A DNA stretch of 64,000 bases from Actinomycetospora termitidis (lineage in GTDB: Bacteria > Actinomycetota > Actinomycetes > Mycobacteriales > Pseudonocardiaceae), in contig NZ_JASVWF010000009.1 in NCBI RefSeq assembly GCF_030286555.1, positions 62,001 through 126,000 on the forward strand. The letters are read 5' to 3'. This document shows positions 17,161 through 26,557 of this stretch, piece by piece. Position numbers and translations under genes: made by a program. The number at the start of each line of letters is the position of its first letter. Position 1 is the first letter of the stretch. The notes beneath the pieces are model-generated. The model did no database searches and was not told the DNA's origin. It saw nothing but the letters and a program-made list of their open reading frames with translations.

Positions 17161-20100
17161 ATGACCGAGAACGACGCCCTCCCCGAAGCGTCATCAGCGT
17201 CGGAGACCGCCCCCACGACGGAGGCGGGCCGCCCCGACGCCGCGGCGCTGGCCGCGCTCCCCGAGAAGGTGCGGGTCCACGCCGTGGCACGGCTGGTCGG
17301 CTCGTCCAGCCGCGAGGTGCTCGCGGTGCTCGCCCGCCTCGAGGTGGCGGCGCGCAGCGCCCAGTCGAGCGTCGACCGCCCCACCGTCTCCCGCGTGGTG
17401 GAGCACTTCTTCCCGAGCGCGCCGGCCGAGGAGCCGGCCGTGCCGGAGGTGCCCCCGGCGCTCCCGGATCTCCCCGACACCGCGGAGTCCGTGAACTCCC
17501 TGGAACCCCAGGAACCGGCCGAGGCGCCGGTGACCGGCGCGATCTCGTCGGCCCCGGCCGCACCGGCCGCGCTCTTCCTGGCCCCGGACGTCACCACGCC
17601 CGCGACGCCCGCCGGTGAGGACGACGGGTCCACCGGGGGCGGCCGCCGCCGGCGCCGGGGCAGCCGGTCCTCCGGGGTGGTCACCCCGGACCGCACCGAG
17701 ACCCCCGAGGAGCCGACCGGCCCGGCCGTCGACGAGACGTCCGAGGACGAGACCGCGGACACCTCCGGCCCGGCCACCGACGGCACCGACTCCGACGGTG
17801 ACGACGAGTCCGGCCGCCGGCGCCGCCGCCGCGGTCGCCGCGGTCGTGGCCGCGGCCGGGGCGGGGACGACGGGCCCGACGACGAGTCGACCGACGACGA
17901 CGGCTCCTCGGACGAGTCCGAGGACAGCGGGGACACCGAGGACCAGTCGGACTCCGACGACACCGAGGACGCCGACGACGGGGCCGAGGACTCGTCGGAG
18001 TCGGGGTCCGGGTCGTCGCGCCGCCGGCGGCGTCGTCGCCGTCGCGGGTCGGACGACTCGGGTGACTCGTCGTCGACGCCGGACGACCCGCCGAACACCG
18101 TCACCCACGTCCGCGAGAAGACCGAGCCGAAGCGGTCCAGCGACGACGAGGTCAAGGGCGTCAAGGGCTCGACCCGCCTCGAGGCGAAGCGCCAGCGGCG
18201 TCGCGACGGCCGGGAGGCCGGCCGCCGTCGGCCCTCGATCCTCTCCGAGTCGGAGTTCCTGGCGCGCCGCGAGGCCGTCGAGCGGACCATGGTCGTGCGC
18301 CAGCAGGCGGACCGCAGCCAGATCGGCGTCCTCGAGGACGGCGTCCTGGTCGAGCACTTCGTGGCGGGCATCGGCCAGAACTCGATGGTCGGGAACGTCT
18401 ACCTGGGCCGCGTCCAGAACGTGCTGCCCTCGATGGAGGCGGCCTTCGTCGACATCGGGCGCGGTCGCAACGCCGTGCTCTACGCGGGCGAGGTCAACTG
18501 GGACGCCGCCGGGCTGGACGGCAAGCAGCGCAAGATCGAGCACGCCCTCTCGTCCGGCGACTCGGTGCTGGTGCAGGTCACCAAGGACCCGGTCGGCCAC
18601 AAGGGCGCCCGGCTGACCACCCAGATCAGCCTGCCCGGCCGCTTCCTGGTCTACGTCCCCGGCGGCGGCGCCACCGGCATCAGCCGCAAGCTGCCCGAGC
18701 CCGAGCGCAAGCGGCTCAAGGACATCCTCAAGCGCATCGTCCCCGACGAGGCCGGGGTCATCATCCGCACGGCCGCGGAGGGGATCGAGGAGGCCGAGCT
18801 CGACGCCGACGTGCGTCGCCTGGCCGCCCAGTGGGAGGTCATCGAGCGGACCGGCAAGGACGCCGCCGAGGGCAAGGGCAAGAACAAGCCCAAGGTGCCC
18901 TCGCTGGTGCACGAGGAGCCGGACCTGCTGATCCGCGTCGTGCGCGACATGTTCAACGAGGACTTCTCCTCGCTGGTGATCTCGGGCGAGCAGGCCTGGG
19001 AGACCCTCGAGGGCTACATCTCGCACGTCGCGCCCGACCTCGTGCCCCGCCTGTCCCGCCACACCGGCCCGGAGGACGTCTTCGCCGCGTACCGCATCGA
19101 CGAGCAGCTCGTGAAGGCCCTCGACCGCAAGGTCTGGCTGCCCTCCGGCGGCACCCTGGTCATCGACCGCACCGAGGCGATGACCGTCGTCGACGTCAAC
19201 ACCGGCAAGTTCACCGGCTCCGGGGGCAACCTCGAGGAGACGGTCACCCGGAACAACCTCGAGGCCGCCGAGGAGGTCGTGCGCCAGCTGCGGCTGCGCG
19301 ACATCGGCGGCATGATCGTGATCGACTTCATCGACATGGTCCTGGAGTCGAACCGTGACCTCGTCCTGCGCCGGCTCACCGAGTGCCTCGGGCGCGACCG
19401 CACCCGCCACCAGGTCGCCGAGGTGACCTCGCTCGGCCTCGTCCAGATGACCCGCAAGCGGGTCGGGCAGGGCCTGCTCGACGAGTTCTCCACGGTCTGC
19501 GAGCACTGCAAGGGCCGGGGCGTCATCGTCTCGTCCGAGCCGGTGATCGGGACGAACGGCGGCCACGCGCACGAGAGCAGCAAGGGCTCGTCCTCCGGCT
19601 CGAACGGCTCTTCCTCCGGCTCGAACGGGTCCTCGAACGGCTCGTCCGACGCCGGGTCGAACGGCTCCGGCGGCTCGTCCGGGTCCGGTCGCCGCCGTGG
19701 CCGGGGCCGTCGGGGCGCGAGCTCCGAGGGCGGCTCGCCGACCACGGTCGCCGCGACGGCGAACGGGGCCGGGCACGTCCCGAGCCCCGCCGACGTGGCC
19801 GGCCGCCGGCCCGCGACGGCCGAGGAGGCCGGGGAACCCGAGGAGACCGAGGTGGCCCTCGAGGCCGACCTCGCCGAGGAGTCGACCGGCACCCCCGAGG
19901 AGACCGACACGACGCCGGACACCGACGCGGCGGCGGAGCAGAGCGCGACCGACGCCGGGGACTCCGGGGACTCCGGGGACTCCGAGGTCGCCCTGGAGGC
20001 CGACCTCGCCGAGGAGTCGACCGGGGAGCCGGCGCCGGAGCCGGCGGGGGCAACGCGGGCGGACGGGACGGTGGACGCCGCCGAGGACGCGGAGGAGGCC

Positions 20101-20418
20101 GCCGACGAGGCCCCCGAGGGTCCGGAGGTGGCGCGCGCGGCGGGTCCGGGCGAGGAGAGCGTGGCGCCGGAGCTGTCCGCGGCCCCGGCGTCCCCGGTCG
20201 CCGCGCCGGTCTCGGAGGAGCCCGACCAGCCCGAGGAGCCGTTCATCACGGGCCGCATCGGGGCGATGGCCCCGTCACAGCCCGCGACGGAGCCGGAGGC
20301 CGAGGAGCCCGAGGAGACCGCACCCGCCGTCGGGAACTCCGAGCCGACGCCGAAGCGCCAGCGGCGACGTGCCGCGTCCCGCCCCGCCGGACCGCCGGTG
20401 GCGGTGGGCGGGAACTGA
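17161..20418 (+). CDS. rne: Ribonuclease E/G family endoribonuclease
   Basis: The main endoribonuclease for mRNA turnover and rRNA processing. The 1085-residue protein has an N-terminal IF2-N-like helical domain (about residues 25-85), then a long disordered region of alternating Arg-rich and acidic blocks to about 350. The S1 and catalytic domains follow (VGNVYLGRVQNVLPSMEAAF; DVNTGKF with the metal-binding Asp), then the zinc-link cysteines in CEHCKGRG. The last 270 residues are disordered, with Ser-Gly-Asn repeats and two copies of EVALEADLAEESTG. AAGGAG lies four bases before the ATG. It stands upstream of rplU-rpmA, as in most actinobacteria. Confidence 0.95.
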   Translation: MTENDALPEASSASETAPTTEAGRPDAAALAALPEKVRVHAVARLVGSSSREVLAVLARLEVAARSAQSSVDRPTVSRVVEHFFPSAPAEEPAVPEVPPALPDLPDTAESVNSLEPQEPAEAPVTGAISSAPAAPAALFLAPDVTTPATPAGEDDGSTGGGRRRRRGSRSSGVVTPDRTETPEEPTGPAVDETSEDETADTSGPATDGTDSDGDDESGRRRRRRGRRGRGRGRGGDDGPDDESTDDDGSSDESEDSGDTEDQSDSDDTEDADDGAEDSSESGSGSSRRRRRRRRRGSDDSGDSSSTPDDPPNTVTHVREKTEPKRSSDDEVKGVKGSTRLEAKRQRRRDGREAGRRRPSILSESEFLARREAVERTMVVRQQADRSQIGVLEDGVLVEHFVAGIGQNSMVGNVYLGRVQNVLPSMEAAFVDIGRGRNAVLYAGEVNWDAAGLDGKQRKIEHALSSGDSVLVQVTKDPVGHKGARLTTQISLPGRFLVYVPGGGATGISRKLPEPERKRLKDILKRIVPDEAGVIIRTAAEGIEEAELDADVRRLAAQWEVIERTGKDAAEGKGKNKPKVPSLVHEEPDLLIRVVRDMFNEDFSSLVISGEQAWETLEGYISHVAPDLVPRLSRHTGPEDVFAAYRIDEQLVKALDRKVWLPSGGTLVIDRTEAMTVVDVNTGKFTGSGGNLEETVTRNNLEAAEEVVRQLRLRDIGGMIVIDFIDMVLESNRDLVLRRLTECLGRDRTRHQVAEVTSLGLVQMTRKRVGQGLLDEFSTVCEHCKGRGVIVSSEPVIGTNGGHAHESSKGSSSGSNGSSSGSNGSSNGSSDAGSNGSGGSSGSGRRRGRGRRGASSEGGSPTTVAATANGAGHVPSPADVAGRRPATAEEAGEPEETEVALEADLAEESTGTPEETDTTPDTDAAAEQSATDAGDSGDSGDSEVALEADLAEESTGEPAPEPAGATRADGTVDAAEDAEEAADEAPEGPEVARAAGPGEESVAPELSAAPASPVAAPVSEEPDQPEEPFITGRIGAMAPSQPATEPEAEEPEETAPAVGNSEPTPKRQRRRAASRPAGPPVAVGGN

Positions 20419-20427
20419 CCCCCGCGA

Positions 20428-20450
20428 CCCGCCGTCGGGAAGGCGGCGGG
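20428..20450 (+). terminator. Hairpin after rne
   Basis: CCCGCCG and CGGCGGG pair around a nine-base loop, 10 bases after the rne stop. TATCGT follows at 20451 and could be the -10 of rplU, which would give a leader of about 110 bases. Confidence 0.5.
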
Positions 20451-20565
20451 TATCGTGGAGCGAGCAGTGCCGGGGTGGACCACGTCGGCACACGGTGAGG
20501 CGCCCTCGCGGGCGGGCCTCCCGACCCGAACCGAACGCCCAGCACGACAGGAGCCTGCGTCCGAG

Positions 20566-20865
20566 ATGTACGCGATCGTGAAGACCGGCGGCAAGCAGTA
20601 CAAGGTCGCGGTCGGCGACGTCCTCGACGTGGAGCTGCTGGACGGCGACTCGGTCGACCTGCAGCCCGTGCTCGTGGTCGACGGCTCGACCGTCCTGTCC
20701 TCCGCCGACGACCTCGCGAAGGTCTCGATCACCGGGACCGTCCGCGGTGAGGCGAAGGGCCCGAAGATCAAGATTCTGAAGTACAAGAACAAGACCGGCT
20801 ACAAGCGGCGCCAGGGCCACCGCCAGCGCTACAGCCAGGTCGAGATCACCGGCATCTCGAAGTAA
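20566..20865 (+). CDS. rplU: 50S ribosomal protein L21
   Basis: A 99-residue large-subunit protein starting [18 protein letters not shown] and ending VEITGISK, close to the family length of about 103. An ACAGGAG lies some 15 bases upstream. It forms an operon with rpmA 13 bp downstream, preceding obgE. The 147-bp region before it holds the rne terminator and probably the L21 promoter. Confidence 0.97.
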   Translation: MYAIVKTGGKQYKVAVGDVLDVELLDGDSVDLQPVLVVDGSTVLSSADDLAKVSITGTVRGEAKGPKIKILKYKNKTGYKRRQGHRQRYSQVEITGISK

Positions 20866-20878
20866 GGGAGCGGAACAC

Positions 20879-21136
20879 ATGGCTCACAAGAAGGGTGCGT
20901 CCAGCTCCCGCAACGGTCGTGACTCCAACGCCCAGCGGCTCGGGGTCAAGCGCTTCGGCGGCCAGGTCGTGAAGGCCGGCGAGATCCTCGTCCGGCAGCG
21001 CGGCACCAAGTTCCACCCGGGCGTGGGCGTCGGCCGCGGTGGGGACGACACCCTGTTCGCGCTGATCCCCGGGGCCGTCACCTTCGGCACCAAGGCCGGG
21101 CGCAAGAACGTCAACATCGTGCCGGTCGAGGCCTGA
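20879..21136 (+). CDS. rpmA: 50S ribosomal protein L27
   Basis: An 85-residue protein of the peptidyl-transferase region. [20 protein letters not shown] is the classic N-terminus, with no cleavable extension. GGGAGCGG precedes the ATG. It is followed by a tight hairpin before obgE. Confidence 0.97.
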   Translation: MAHKKGASSSRNGRDSNAQRLGVKRFGGQVVKAGEILVRQRGTKFHPGVGVGRGGDDTLFALIPGAVTFGTKAGRKNVNIVPVEA

Positions 21137-21162
21137 GCCTCTTCCAGCAGCAGCACCAGGCG

Positions 21163-21190
21163 AGGGGCGGGCCCGATCGGGTCCGCCCCT
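21163..21190 (+). terminator. Tight GC hairpin between rpmA and obgE
   Basis: A 28-base near-perfect palindrome centred on CCCGATCGGG, with AGGGGCGG and CCGCCCCT as outer arms. It may attenuate transcription between the ribosomal protein genes and obgE. Confidence 0.6.
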
Positions 21191-21213
21191 TCGTCTGTGT
21201 CGAGGAAGGCATC

Positions 21214-22728
21214 ATGGCTCGTTTCGTCGACCGCGTGACCCTGCACGTGACCGCCGGCTCCGGTGGGCACGGCTGCACCTCGGTGCGCCGGGAGAAGTTC
21301 GTCCCGCTCGGGGGTCCGGACGGCGGGAACGGCGGGGGCGGCGGGGACGTCGTGCTCGTCGCCGACCCCGGCGTGCACACCCTCCTGGACTTCCACCACC
21401 GCCCGCACGCGGTCGCCGGCAACGGTCGCCCCGGGCAGGGGTCCTTCCGCAACGGCGCGAACGCCGAGGACGTGGAGCTCGCGGTCCCCGAGGGCACCGT
21501 CGTGATGTCGGCCGACGGCGAGGTGCTGGGCGACCTCAGTGCGCCCGGGATGCGCTTCGTGGCCGCCGAGGGCGGTCGCGGGGGGCTCGGCAACGCCGCG
21601 CTCGCGAGCCCCGCCCGCAAGGCGCCGGGCTTCGCCCTGCTCGGCGAGCCGGGGGACTCGCGCGACCTCGTGCTCGAACTGCGCTCGATGGCCGACGTCG
21701 GGCTGCTCGGGTTCCCCTCGGCCGGCAAGTCGTCGTTGGTCAGCGCGCTCTCGGCGGCTCGTCCGAAGATCGCGGACTACCCCTTCACCACCCTGACCCC
21801 GCACCTCGGCGTGGTCAGCGCCGGGGAGTCGACCTTCACCGTCGCGGACGTGCCTGGGCTCATCCCGGGCGCCTCGGGCGGGAAGGGCCTCGGACTGGAC
21901 TTCCTGCGGCACATCGAGCGCTGCTCGGTCCTGGTGCACGTGGTCGACTGCGCGACCTTCGAGTCCGACCGCGACCCGGTCTCGGACATCCGCGCGCTCG
22001 AGGCCGAGCTCGCCGCCTACACCCCAGCGCTGGGCACGGACCTCTCCGAGCGGCCCCGCATCGTCGCGCTGAACAAGATGGACGTCCCGGACGCGGCCGA
22101 GCTCGCCGAGCTGGTCCGGCCCGACGTCGAGGAGTTCGGCTGGCCGGTCGTGGAGATCTCCACCGCCGCGCACACCGGGCTGCGCGAGCTGACGTTCCTC
22201 ATGGCGGCGGCCGTGGACGAGGCGCGGGCGTCGGCGCTCGTCACGGTCCCGCCACGGGTGGTGCTGCGGCCGAAGGCGGTCGACGACACGGGGTTTACGG
22301 TCGCGGCGGACACCACCGTCGACCCGGTCGAGGGGCCGGCGTGGGTGGTGCGCGGCGAGAAGCCCGAGCGGTGGGTCCGCCAGACCGACTTCAGCAACGA
22401 CGAGGCCGTGGGCTACCTGGCCGACCGGCTCGCAAAGCTCGGCGTCGAGGAGGCGCTCGCCGAGGCGGGCGCGTCGGCCGGCGACATGGTCACCATCGGC
22501 GTGCACACCTTCGACTGGGAGCCCTCGACCCCTGCCGGGATCGCGGCCCTCGGCGGGCACATCCGCGGCACGGACGTCCGGGTGGACAACGTCGGGCGGG
22601 CCGACCGCAGCTCCGCGGCCGAACGCAAGGCCGCCAAGGTCGAGCGGCGCCGGCACCGCGACGACGCCGAACTCGGTGTCCCCTCCTGGGTCGACGGGGG
22701 AGACTCCTACGGGTGGGACGAGGAGTGA
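21214..22728 (+). CDS. obgE: GTPase Obg, ribosome assembly
   Basis: Essential GTPase linked to 50S assembly and the stringent response. The 504-residue protein has the glycine-rich Obg domain (1-160), the GTPase domain with G1 GFPSAGKSS (166-174), [10 protein letters not shown] for G3 and NKMD for G4, and the actinobacterial OCT domain at the C-terminus followed by a charged tail. The ATG has GAGGAAGG upstream. Its stop overlaps the proB GTG. Confidence 0.97.
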   Translation: MARFVDRVTLHVTAGSGGHGCTSVRREKFVPLGGPDGGNGGGGGDVVLVADPGVHTLLDFHHRPHAVAGNGRPGQGSFRNGANAEDVELAVPEGTVVMSADGEVLGDLSAPGMRFVAAEGGRGGLGNAALASPARKAPGFALLGEPGDSRDLVLELRSMADVGLLGFPSAGKSSLVSALSAARPKIADYPFTTLTPHLGVVSAGESTFTVADVPGLIPGASGGKGLGLDFLRHIERCSVLVHVVDCATFESDRDPVSDIRALEAELAAYTPALGTDLSERPRIVALNKMDVPDAAELAELVRPDVEEFGWPVVEISTAAHTGLRELTFLMAAAVDEARASALVTVPPRVVLRPKAVDDTGFTVAADTTVDPVEGPAWVVRGEKPERWVRQTDFSNDEAVGYLADRLAKLGVEEALAEAGASAGDMVTIGVHTFDWEPSTPAGIAALGGHIRGTDVRVDNVGRADRSSAAERKAAKVERRRHRDDAELGVPSWVDGGDSYGWDEE

Positions 22729-23912
22729 TCCCGGGGGCGAGCGAAGCGACGGGGGCGAGCACCGGCTCCCGCGCCACCGTCCAGGGCGCGCGGCGGCTCG
22801 TCGTCAAGATCGGGTCGTCGTCGCTGACCAGCGTGTCCGGCGGCCTCGAGGTGTCCCGGCTGGACGCGCTGGTGGACGCGGTCGCCGGACGGGTCGCGTC
22901 CGGGACGCAGGTGATCCTGGTGTCCTCCGGGGCGATCGCCGCCGGTCTCGCGCCGCTCGGGCTCACCCGCCGTCCGCGGGACCTCGCGACGCAGCAGGCC
23001 GCGGCCTCGGTCGGGCAGCTGCACCTCACGCGGGCCTACGCCGACGCGTTCGCCCGGCACGACCGCGTCGTCGGGCAGGTCCTGCTCACCAGCCACGACG
23101 TCGTCCGCCGAGCGCCGTACCGGAACGCCCAGCGCACCTTCGAGCGCCTGCTCGGGCTCGGGGTGGTGCCGGTGGTCAACGAGAACGACACCGTGGCCAC
23201 CGACGAGATCCGGTTCGGCGACAACGACCGGCTCGCCGCCCTCGTCGCGCACATCGTGGGGGCGGAGGCGCTGGTGCTGCTCTCCGACGTCGACGGCGTG
23301 TACGACGACGACCCGCGGGCGCCCGGCGCCGCGATGATCGACGAGGTGCACGGCATGGCCGACCTCGCGTCCGTGCGGGTCGCCAAGCCCGGCGCGTCGT
23401 CGATCGGCACCGGGGGGATGGCCTCCAAGCTCGCGGCGGCCGACCTCGCCTCCGGCGCCGGGGTGCCGGTGCTCGTGGCGGGCGCGGCGGACGCGGCGCG
23501 GGCGTTGACGTCCGGGGAGGTCGGGACGGTGTTCGCGCCGACCGGGCCGCGGCTGTCGGCCCGCCGGTTCTGGCTGCGGCACATGGCGGGCTCGCACGGG
23601 CGGCTCCATCTCGACGACGGGGCGGTGCGCGCGGTGGCGTCGGGCCCGGCGGCCCGCCGCCGGTCGTTGCTCGCCGCCGGGATCACCGGGTCCGACGGCG
23701 ACTTCGAGGCCGGGGACGTCGTGGAGCTCGTCGGGCCGCACGGGGACACCGTCGCGCGGGGCGTGGTGGCGTTCGACGCCGAGGAGATGCCGGAGCTCGT
23801 CGGCCGCAAGACCCGCGACCTCGCTCCCGAGTTCCGCCGCGAGGTGGTGCACGCCGACGACCTGGTGCCGGTGGGCCGTCGTCCCGCCCCGGACCCGGCC
23901 GCCCACGCCTGA
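22725..23912 (+). CDS. proB: Glutamate 5-kinase
   Basis: Phosphorylates glutamate in the first step of proline synthesis; usually feedback-inhibited by proline. The 395-residue reading starts at GTG inside the obgE stop (GTGA). The first 20 residues are poorly conserved and the family start, [14 protein letters not shown], follows. The kinase domain contains [17 protein letters not shown] and [13 protein letters not shown]; a PUA domain occupies the last 100 residues. proA follows after 205 bp. Confidence 0.95.
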   Translation: MIPGASEATGASTGSRATVQGARRLVVKIGSSSLTSVSGGLEVSRLDALVDAVAGRVASGTQVILVSSGAIAAGLAPLGLTRRPRDLATQQAAASVGQLHLTRAYADAFARHDRVVGQVLLTSHDVVRRAPYRNAQRTFERLLGLGVVPVVNENDTVATDEIRFGDNDRLAALVAHIVGAEALVLLSDVDGVYDDDPRAPGAAMIDEVHGMADLASVRVAKPGASSIGTGGMASKLAAADLASGAGVPVLVAGAADAARALTSGEVGTVFAPTGPRLSARRFWLRHMAGSHGRLHLDDGAVRAVASGPAARRRSLLAAGITGSDGDFEAGDVVELVGPHGDTVARGVVAFDAEEMPELVGRKTRDLAPEFRREVVHADDLVPVGRRPAPDPAAHA

Positions 23913-23976
23913 GGAGCGCCTCCGGGTCGCCGCACGATGTCGGCGGCGGCACACGGCTGACGTCGCGGTCCGAGAC

Positions 23977-24047
23977 GCAAGATCCTGTCGGGAAGAGCGG
24001 ACCGATCGGTCCCCGCCCCACTTCGCGCGGCAGAACGAGATCTTGCG
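23977..24047 (+). repeat. Palindromic element between proB and proA
   Basis: CGCAAGATC (23977-23985) and GATCTTGCG (24039-24047) are perfect inverted ends of a 71-bp stretch with an internal palindrome GGACCGATCGGTCC. No coding sense. It may be a small mobile-type or regulatory palindrome. Confidence 0.45.
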
Positions 24048-24105
24048 GCTGGGGCACGCGCGCCGCCGCCCGGAACCGCCCACGCCTGAGGATCGACGTG
24101 ATCGG

Positions 24106-24111
24106 CATACT
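24106..24111 (+). promoter_or_regulatory. -10 element CATACT for leaderless proA
   Basis: CATACT lies six bases before the proA ATG at 24118. No Shine-Dalgarno is present, which fits a leaderless message and a promoter separate from obgE-proB. Confidence 0.45.
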
Positions 24112-24117
24112 GGTCCG

Positions 24118-25371
24118 ATGAGCACTCCCGCCGACATCGTCACCGACTGCGGCGAGCGGGCGGCCGCGGCCGCGCCGGCCATGGCGGCGGCGAACGACGC
24201 GCAGATCGCCGCGGCGCTGCGCGGGATGGCGGACCTGCTCGTCTCGAAGGCGCCCACGCTCGCCGTCGCGAACGCCGCGGACCTCGAGGCGGCGAAGGAT
24301 GCCGGGATGACCGGCGCGCTCCTCGACCGGCTGAGGCTGGACTCGGACCGGCTCATCGCGCTGGCCGAGTCGCTGCGGGTCCTGGCGGACGTGCCGGTTC
24401 CGCCGCGGGACACCGTCGTCGAGGAACGGCCCGACGGGCTGCGGCTGATCGAGCGGCGGCGGCCCGTGGGCGTGATCGGGGCGAACTTCGAGGCCCGGCC
24501 GAACGTGGTGATCGACGTGGCCTCGCAGCTGGTGAAGTCCCGCAATGCGGGCGTGCTGCGGACCGGCGGCGCGGCGCTGGCCTCCGCGAGCGCCCTGATG
24601 GCCGACGTGGTGGGGCCCGCCCTGGCCGTGGCCGGGCTGCCCGCGGACGCGGTGACCCTGGTCGGCGACGCGAGCCGGGAGTGCGCCGTGGAGCTGGTGC
24701 GCCGTCCGGGCCTGATCCCGCTGGTGATCCTGCGCGGCTCAGGGGAGACCACGCGCTCGCTCGGCCTCGAGGCGGCGCAGCACGGGGTGCGCACCCTCGC
24801 CCACGCCGACGGCGGCGGGGTCCTCTACGTCGACCGCGCGGCCGATCCGGATCTGGCCGCGAAGCTCGTGACGGAGTCCGTGGACCGGCTCGGCGTCTGC
24901 AACCGGCTCAACCTGCTGCTCGTCGACGCGCCGCAGTGGGACGCGGTGTCGCCGATCCTCGTCAAGCTGCTCGCCGATGCCGGGGTGACGGCATCGCTGC
25001 CGCCGCACGACCACGCCCTGGGCCACGAGTGGGCCCTCGACGACGGGCACGAGGCCACGGTGACGGTGGCGCCCGCCCGGGGCCCGGCCGACGCGGCCGC
25101 GATCGCGAACCGGGAGACCTCGGGGCTGGCCGCGACCGTGGTGACCGCCGACGAGGCGGCGGCGCGGACCTTCCTCGACACCTACGCCGGCACCGGCGCC
25201 TTCTGGAACGCCACGACGCGCCTGCTCGACGGGTTCAAGCTGCGCCGCGTGCCGGAGACCGGGATCAACGTCGACCACGTGCCGGGGCCCCGCGGTCCGG
25301 TGGTGTTCACGGACCTGGTCCTGCGGCAGTTCGTGGTGGTCCCGGCGTCCACGGCCGTCGGGCTGGGGTGA
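24118..25371 (+). CDS. proA: Glutamate-5-semialdehyde dehydrogenase (gamma-glutamyl phosphate reductase)
   Basis: Second enzyme of proline synthesis, reducing glutamyl phosphate with NADPH. The 417-residue protein has the catalytic cysteine C261 in LGVCNRLN and the KSRNAGVLRTGGAAL and ETGINVDHVPGPRG segments. It ends before a strong hairpin. In M. tuberculosis the next conserved gene is the MoxR ATPase; here 17.8 kb of other DNA intervenes. Confidence 0.96.
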   Translation: MSTPADIVTDCGERAAAAAPAMAAANDAQIAAALRGMADLLVSKAPTLAVANAADLEAAKDAGMTGALLDRLRLDSDRLIALAESLRVLADVPVPPRDTVVEERPDGLRLIERRRPVGVIGANFEARPNVVIDVASQLVKSRNAGVLRTGGAALASASALMADVVGPALAVAGLPADAVTLVGDASRECAVELVRRPGLIPLVILRGSGETTRSLGLEAAQHGVRTLAHADGGGVLYVDRAADPDLAAKLVTESVDRLGVCNRLNLLLVDAPQWDAVSPILVKLLADAGVTASLPPHDHALGHEWALDDGHEATVTVAPARGPADAAAIANRETSGLAATVVTADEAAARTFLDTYAGTGAFWNATTRLLDGFKLRRVPETGINVDHVPGPRGPVVFTDLVLRQFVVVPASTAVGLG

Positions 25372-25400
25372 TCCCCGGGCCGGCCCGACGCCGGGGCCAC

Positions 25401-25424
25401 GGCCGGGCACCGAGGTGCCCGGCC
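25401..25424 (+). terminator. Perfect hairpin after proA
   Basis: GGCCGGGCACC and GGTGCCCGGCC pair perfectly over 11 bp with a GA loop, 30 bases after the proA stop. Confidence 0.75.
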
Positions 25425-25592
25425 GCTCCCCCCGGCGGCCGCGACCGGCGTGGCCGGCCGCGGGGCGACGGCCCGTCCCCCCACGCGCCGTCGGGGACAA
25501 GGAGTACCGAGAAGATCGGGTCCTGACCACCGCGCCCGAAAAAGTCGACCCGAAGAACGCGCCGACCAGGTATTTCTCCCGGCCCTCGCGGG

Positions 25593-25608
25593 CATACCGG
25601 ACGGTATG
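25593..25608 (+). promoter_or_regulatory. Dyad CATACCG-GA-CGGTATG over a start codon
   Basis: A perfect 7-bp inverted repeat with a 2-base spacer. Its last three bases are the ATG of the membrane-anchored HTH protein. It could be an autoregulatory operator for that protein. Confidence 0.4.
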
Positions 25609-26550
25609 GGGGAGCAGTCGAGGCGGGCGGGGGAGCCGGGTCGGCGGCCGGCGCCGGTGGAGCGCGACGGGACGCCGCGCCGGGAGCTCGCGCACTGGCT
25701 GCGCCGGGCGCTCGCGGAGCACGGTGAGCCGACCCTGGAGACGATGCTCCGCGGTCTGCCCGACGACGCCCGGCTCAGCCGGTCCGCGCTGGCCAAGGCC
25801 CTGCGCGGGGAGACGTTCCCGGAGCTGCCGCTCGTGCGGTCGGTCCTGCGCACGGCCGGGGCGGACGACGCCGAGATCGAGGCGTGGGCGGAGTACTGGC
25901 ACCACCTCGACCGGCTCGAGAAGCGCCGCCGCCAGGGCGAGGCGGTCGTCGCCACCCCTCCGCGCTGGATCGAGGGCGACCCCGCCCCCGAGCCGGCTCC
26001 CGTGGTGGAGGAGCCCCCGGCCGACCCGGCTCCGGAACCAGTTCGTCCGTCCCGACGGCGGGTGGGCCGGGGATGGCTCGTGGCGGTCGGGTCCGCGGTG
26101 GTCGGGGCCGGCCTCACCCTCCTGGTCGTCGCGCTCGTCGAGGGCCGGCTCGGGCCGTCCGAGCCGTCCGCCGCCACCGTTCTCGACCCGGTGACCTCGT
26201 CGGTGCCGAAGACGTTCCGGCTGGTCGGGAACTACAACGGCCTACCCGAGGGCACCCTGCTGTGGGCGACGACGTTCGACCCCGGCACCGGCCGCTACTT
26301 CCCGCAGGACAAGCCGTGCGTCACACGCGACGACGAGTCGTTCGACTGCGGCCAGTACTACCTCGGGCGCCAGTTCGCCCCGGACACCGACCCGTACCGC
26401 GTCGACCTGTTCGTCGCCGACTCCGGCGCCAGCAACTCGCTGCTGCAGTACCAGATCGACAAGGGCGGCCCGGACGGTCCGAACCCCGGGCTCACGGCTC
26501 TGCCGCCCGGCACGACCGTCATCGGCACCCGCACCTACCGACGGTCCTGA
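25606..26550 (+). CDS. Membrane-anchored HTH protein with extracytoplasmic domain
   Basis: A 314-residue protein of unknown function. Residues 25-100 look like an actinobacterial XRE-type HTH (LSRSALAKALRGETFPELPLVRSVLR...AWAEYW). A proline-rich linker (115-150) leads to one membrane helix (about 157-178) with positive residues before it. The outside part (190-314) has two cysteines, C238 and C248, that could form a disulfide. This layout suggests a one-piece transmembrane regulator or an envelope sensor. The ATG lies within a perfect dyad; there is no Shine-Dalgarno. It is the first gene of the accessory block after proA. Confidence 0.7.
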   Translation: MGEQSRRAGEPGRRPAPVERDGTPRRELAHWLRRALAEHGEPTLETMLRGLPDDARLSRSALAKALRGETFPELPLVRSVLRTAGADDAEIEAWAEYWHHLDRLEKRRRQGEAVVATPPRWIEGDPAPEPAPVVEEPPADPAPEPVRPSRRRVGRGWLVAVGSAVVGAGLTLLVVALVEGRLGPSEPSAATVLDPVTSSVPKTFRLVGNYNGLPEGTLLWATTFDPGTGRYFPQDKPCVTRDDESFDCGQYYLGRQFAPDTDPYRVDLFVADSGASNSLLQYQIDKGGPDGPNPGLTALPPGTTVIGTRTYRRS

Positions 26551-26557
26551 CGACGGG

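Noticed and set aside
17194-19776. An 860-codon minus-strand frame opposite rne
   Set aside because: Antisense shadow of the highly biased rne codons; no domain or ribosome-binding site fits.
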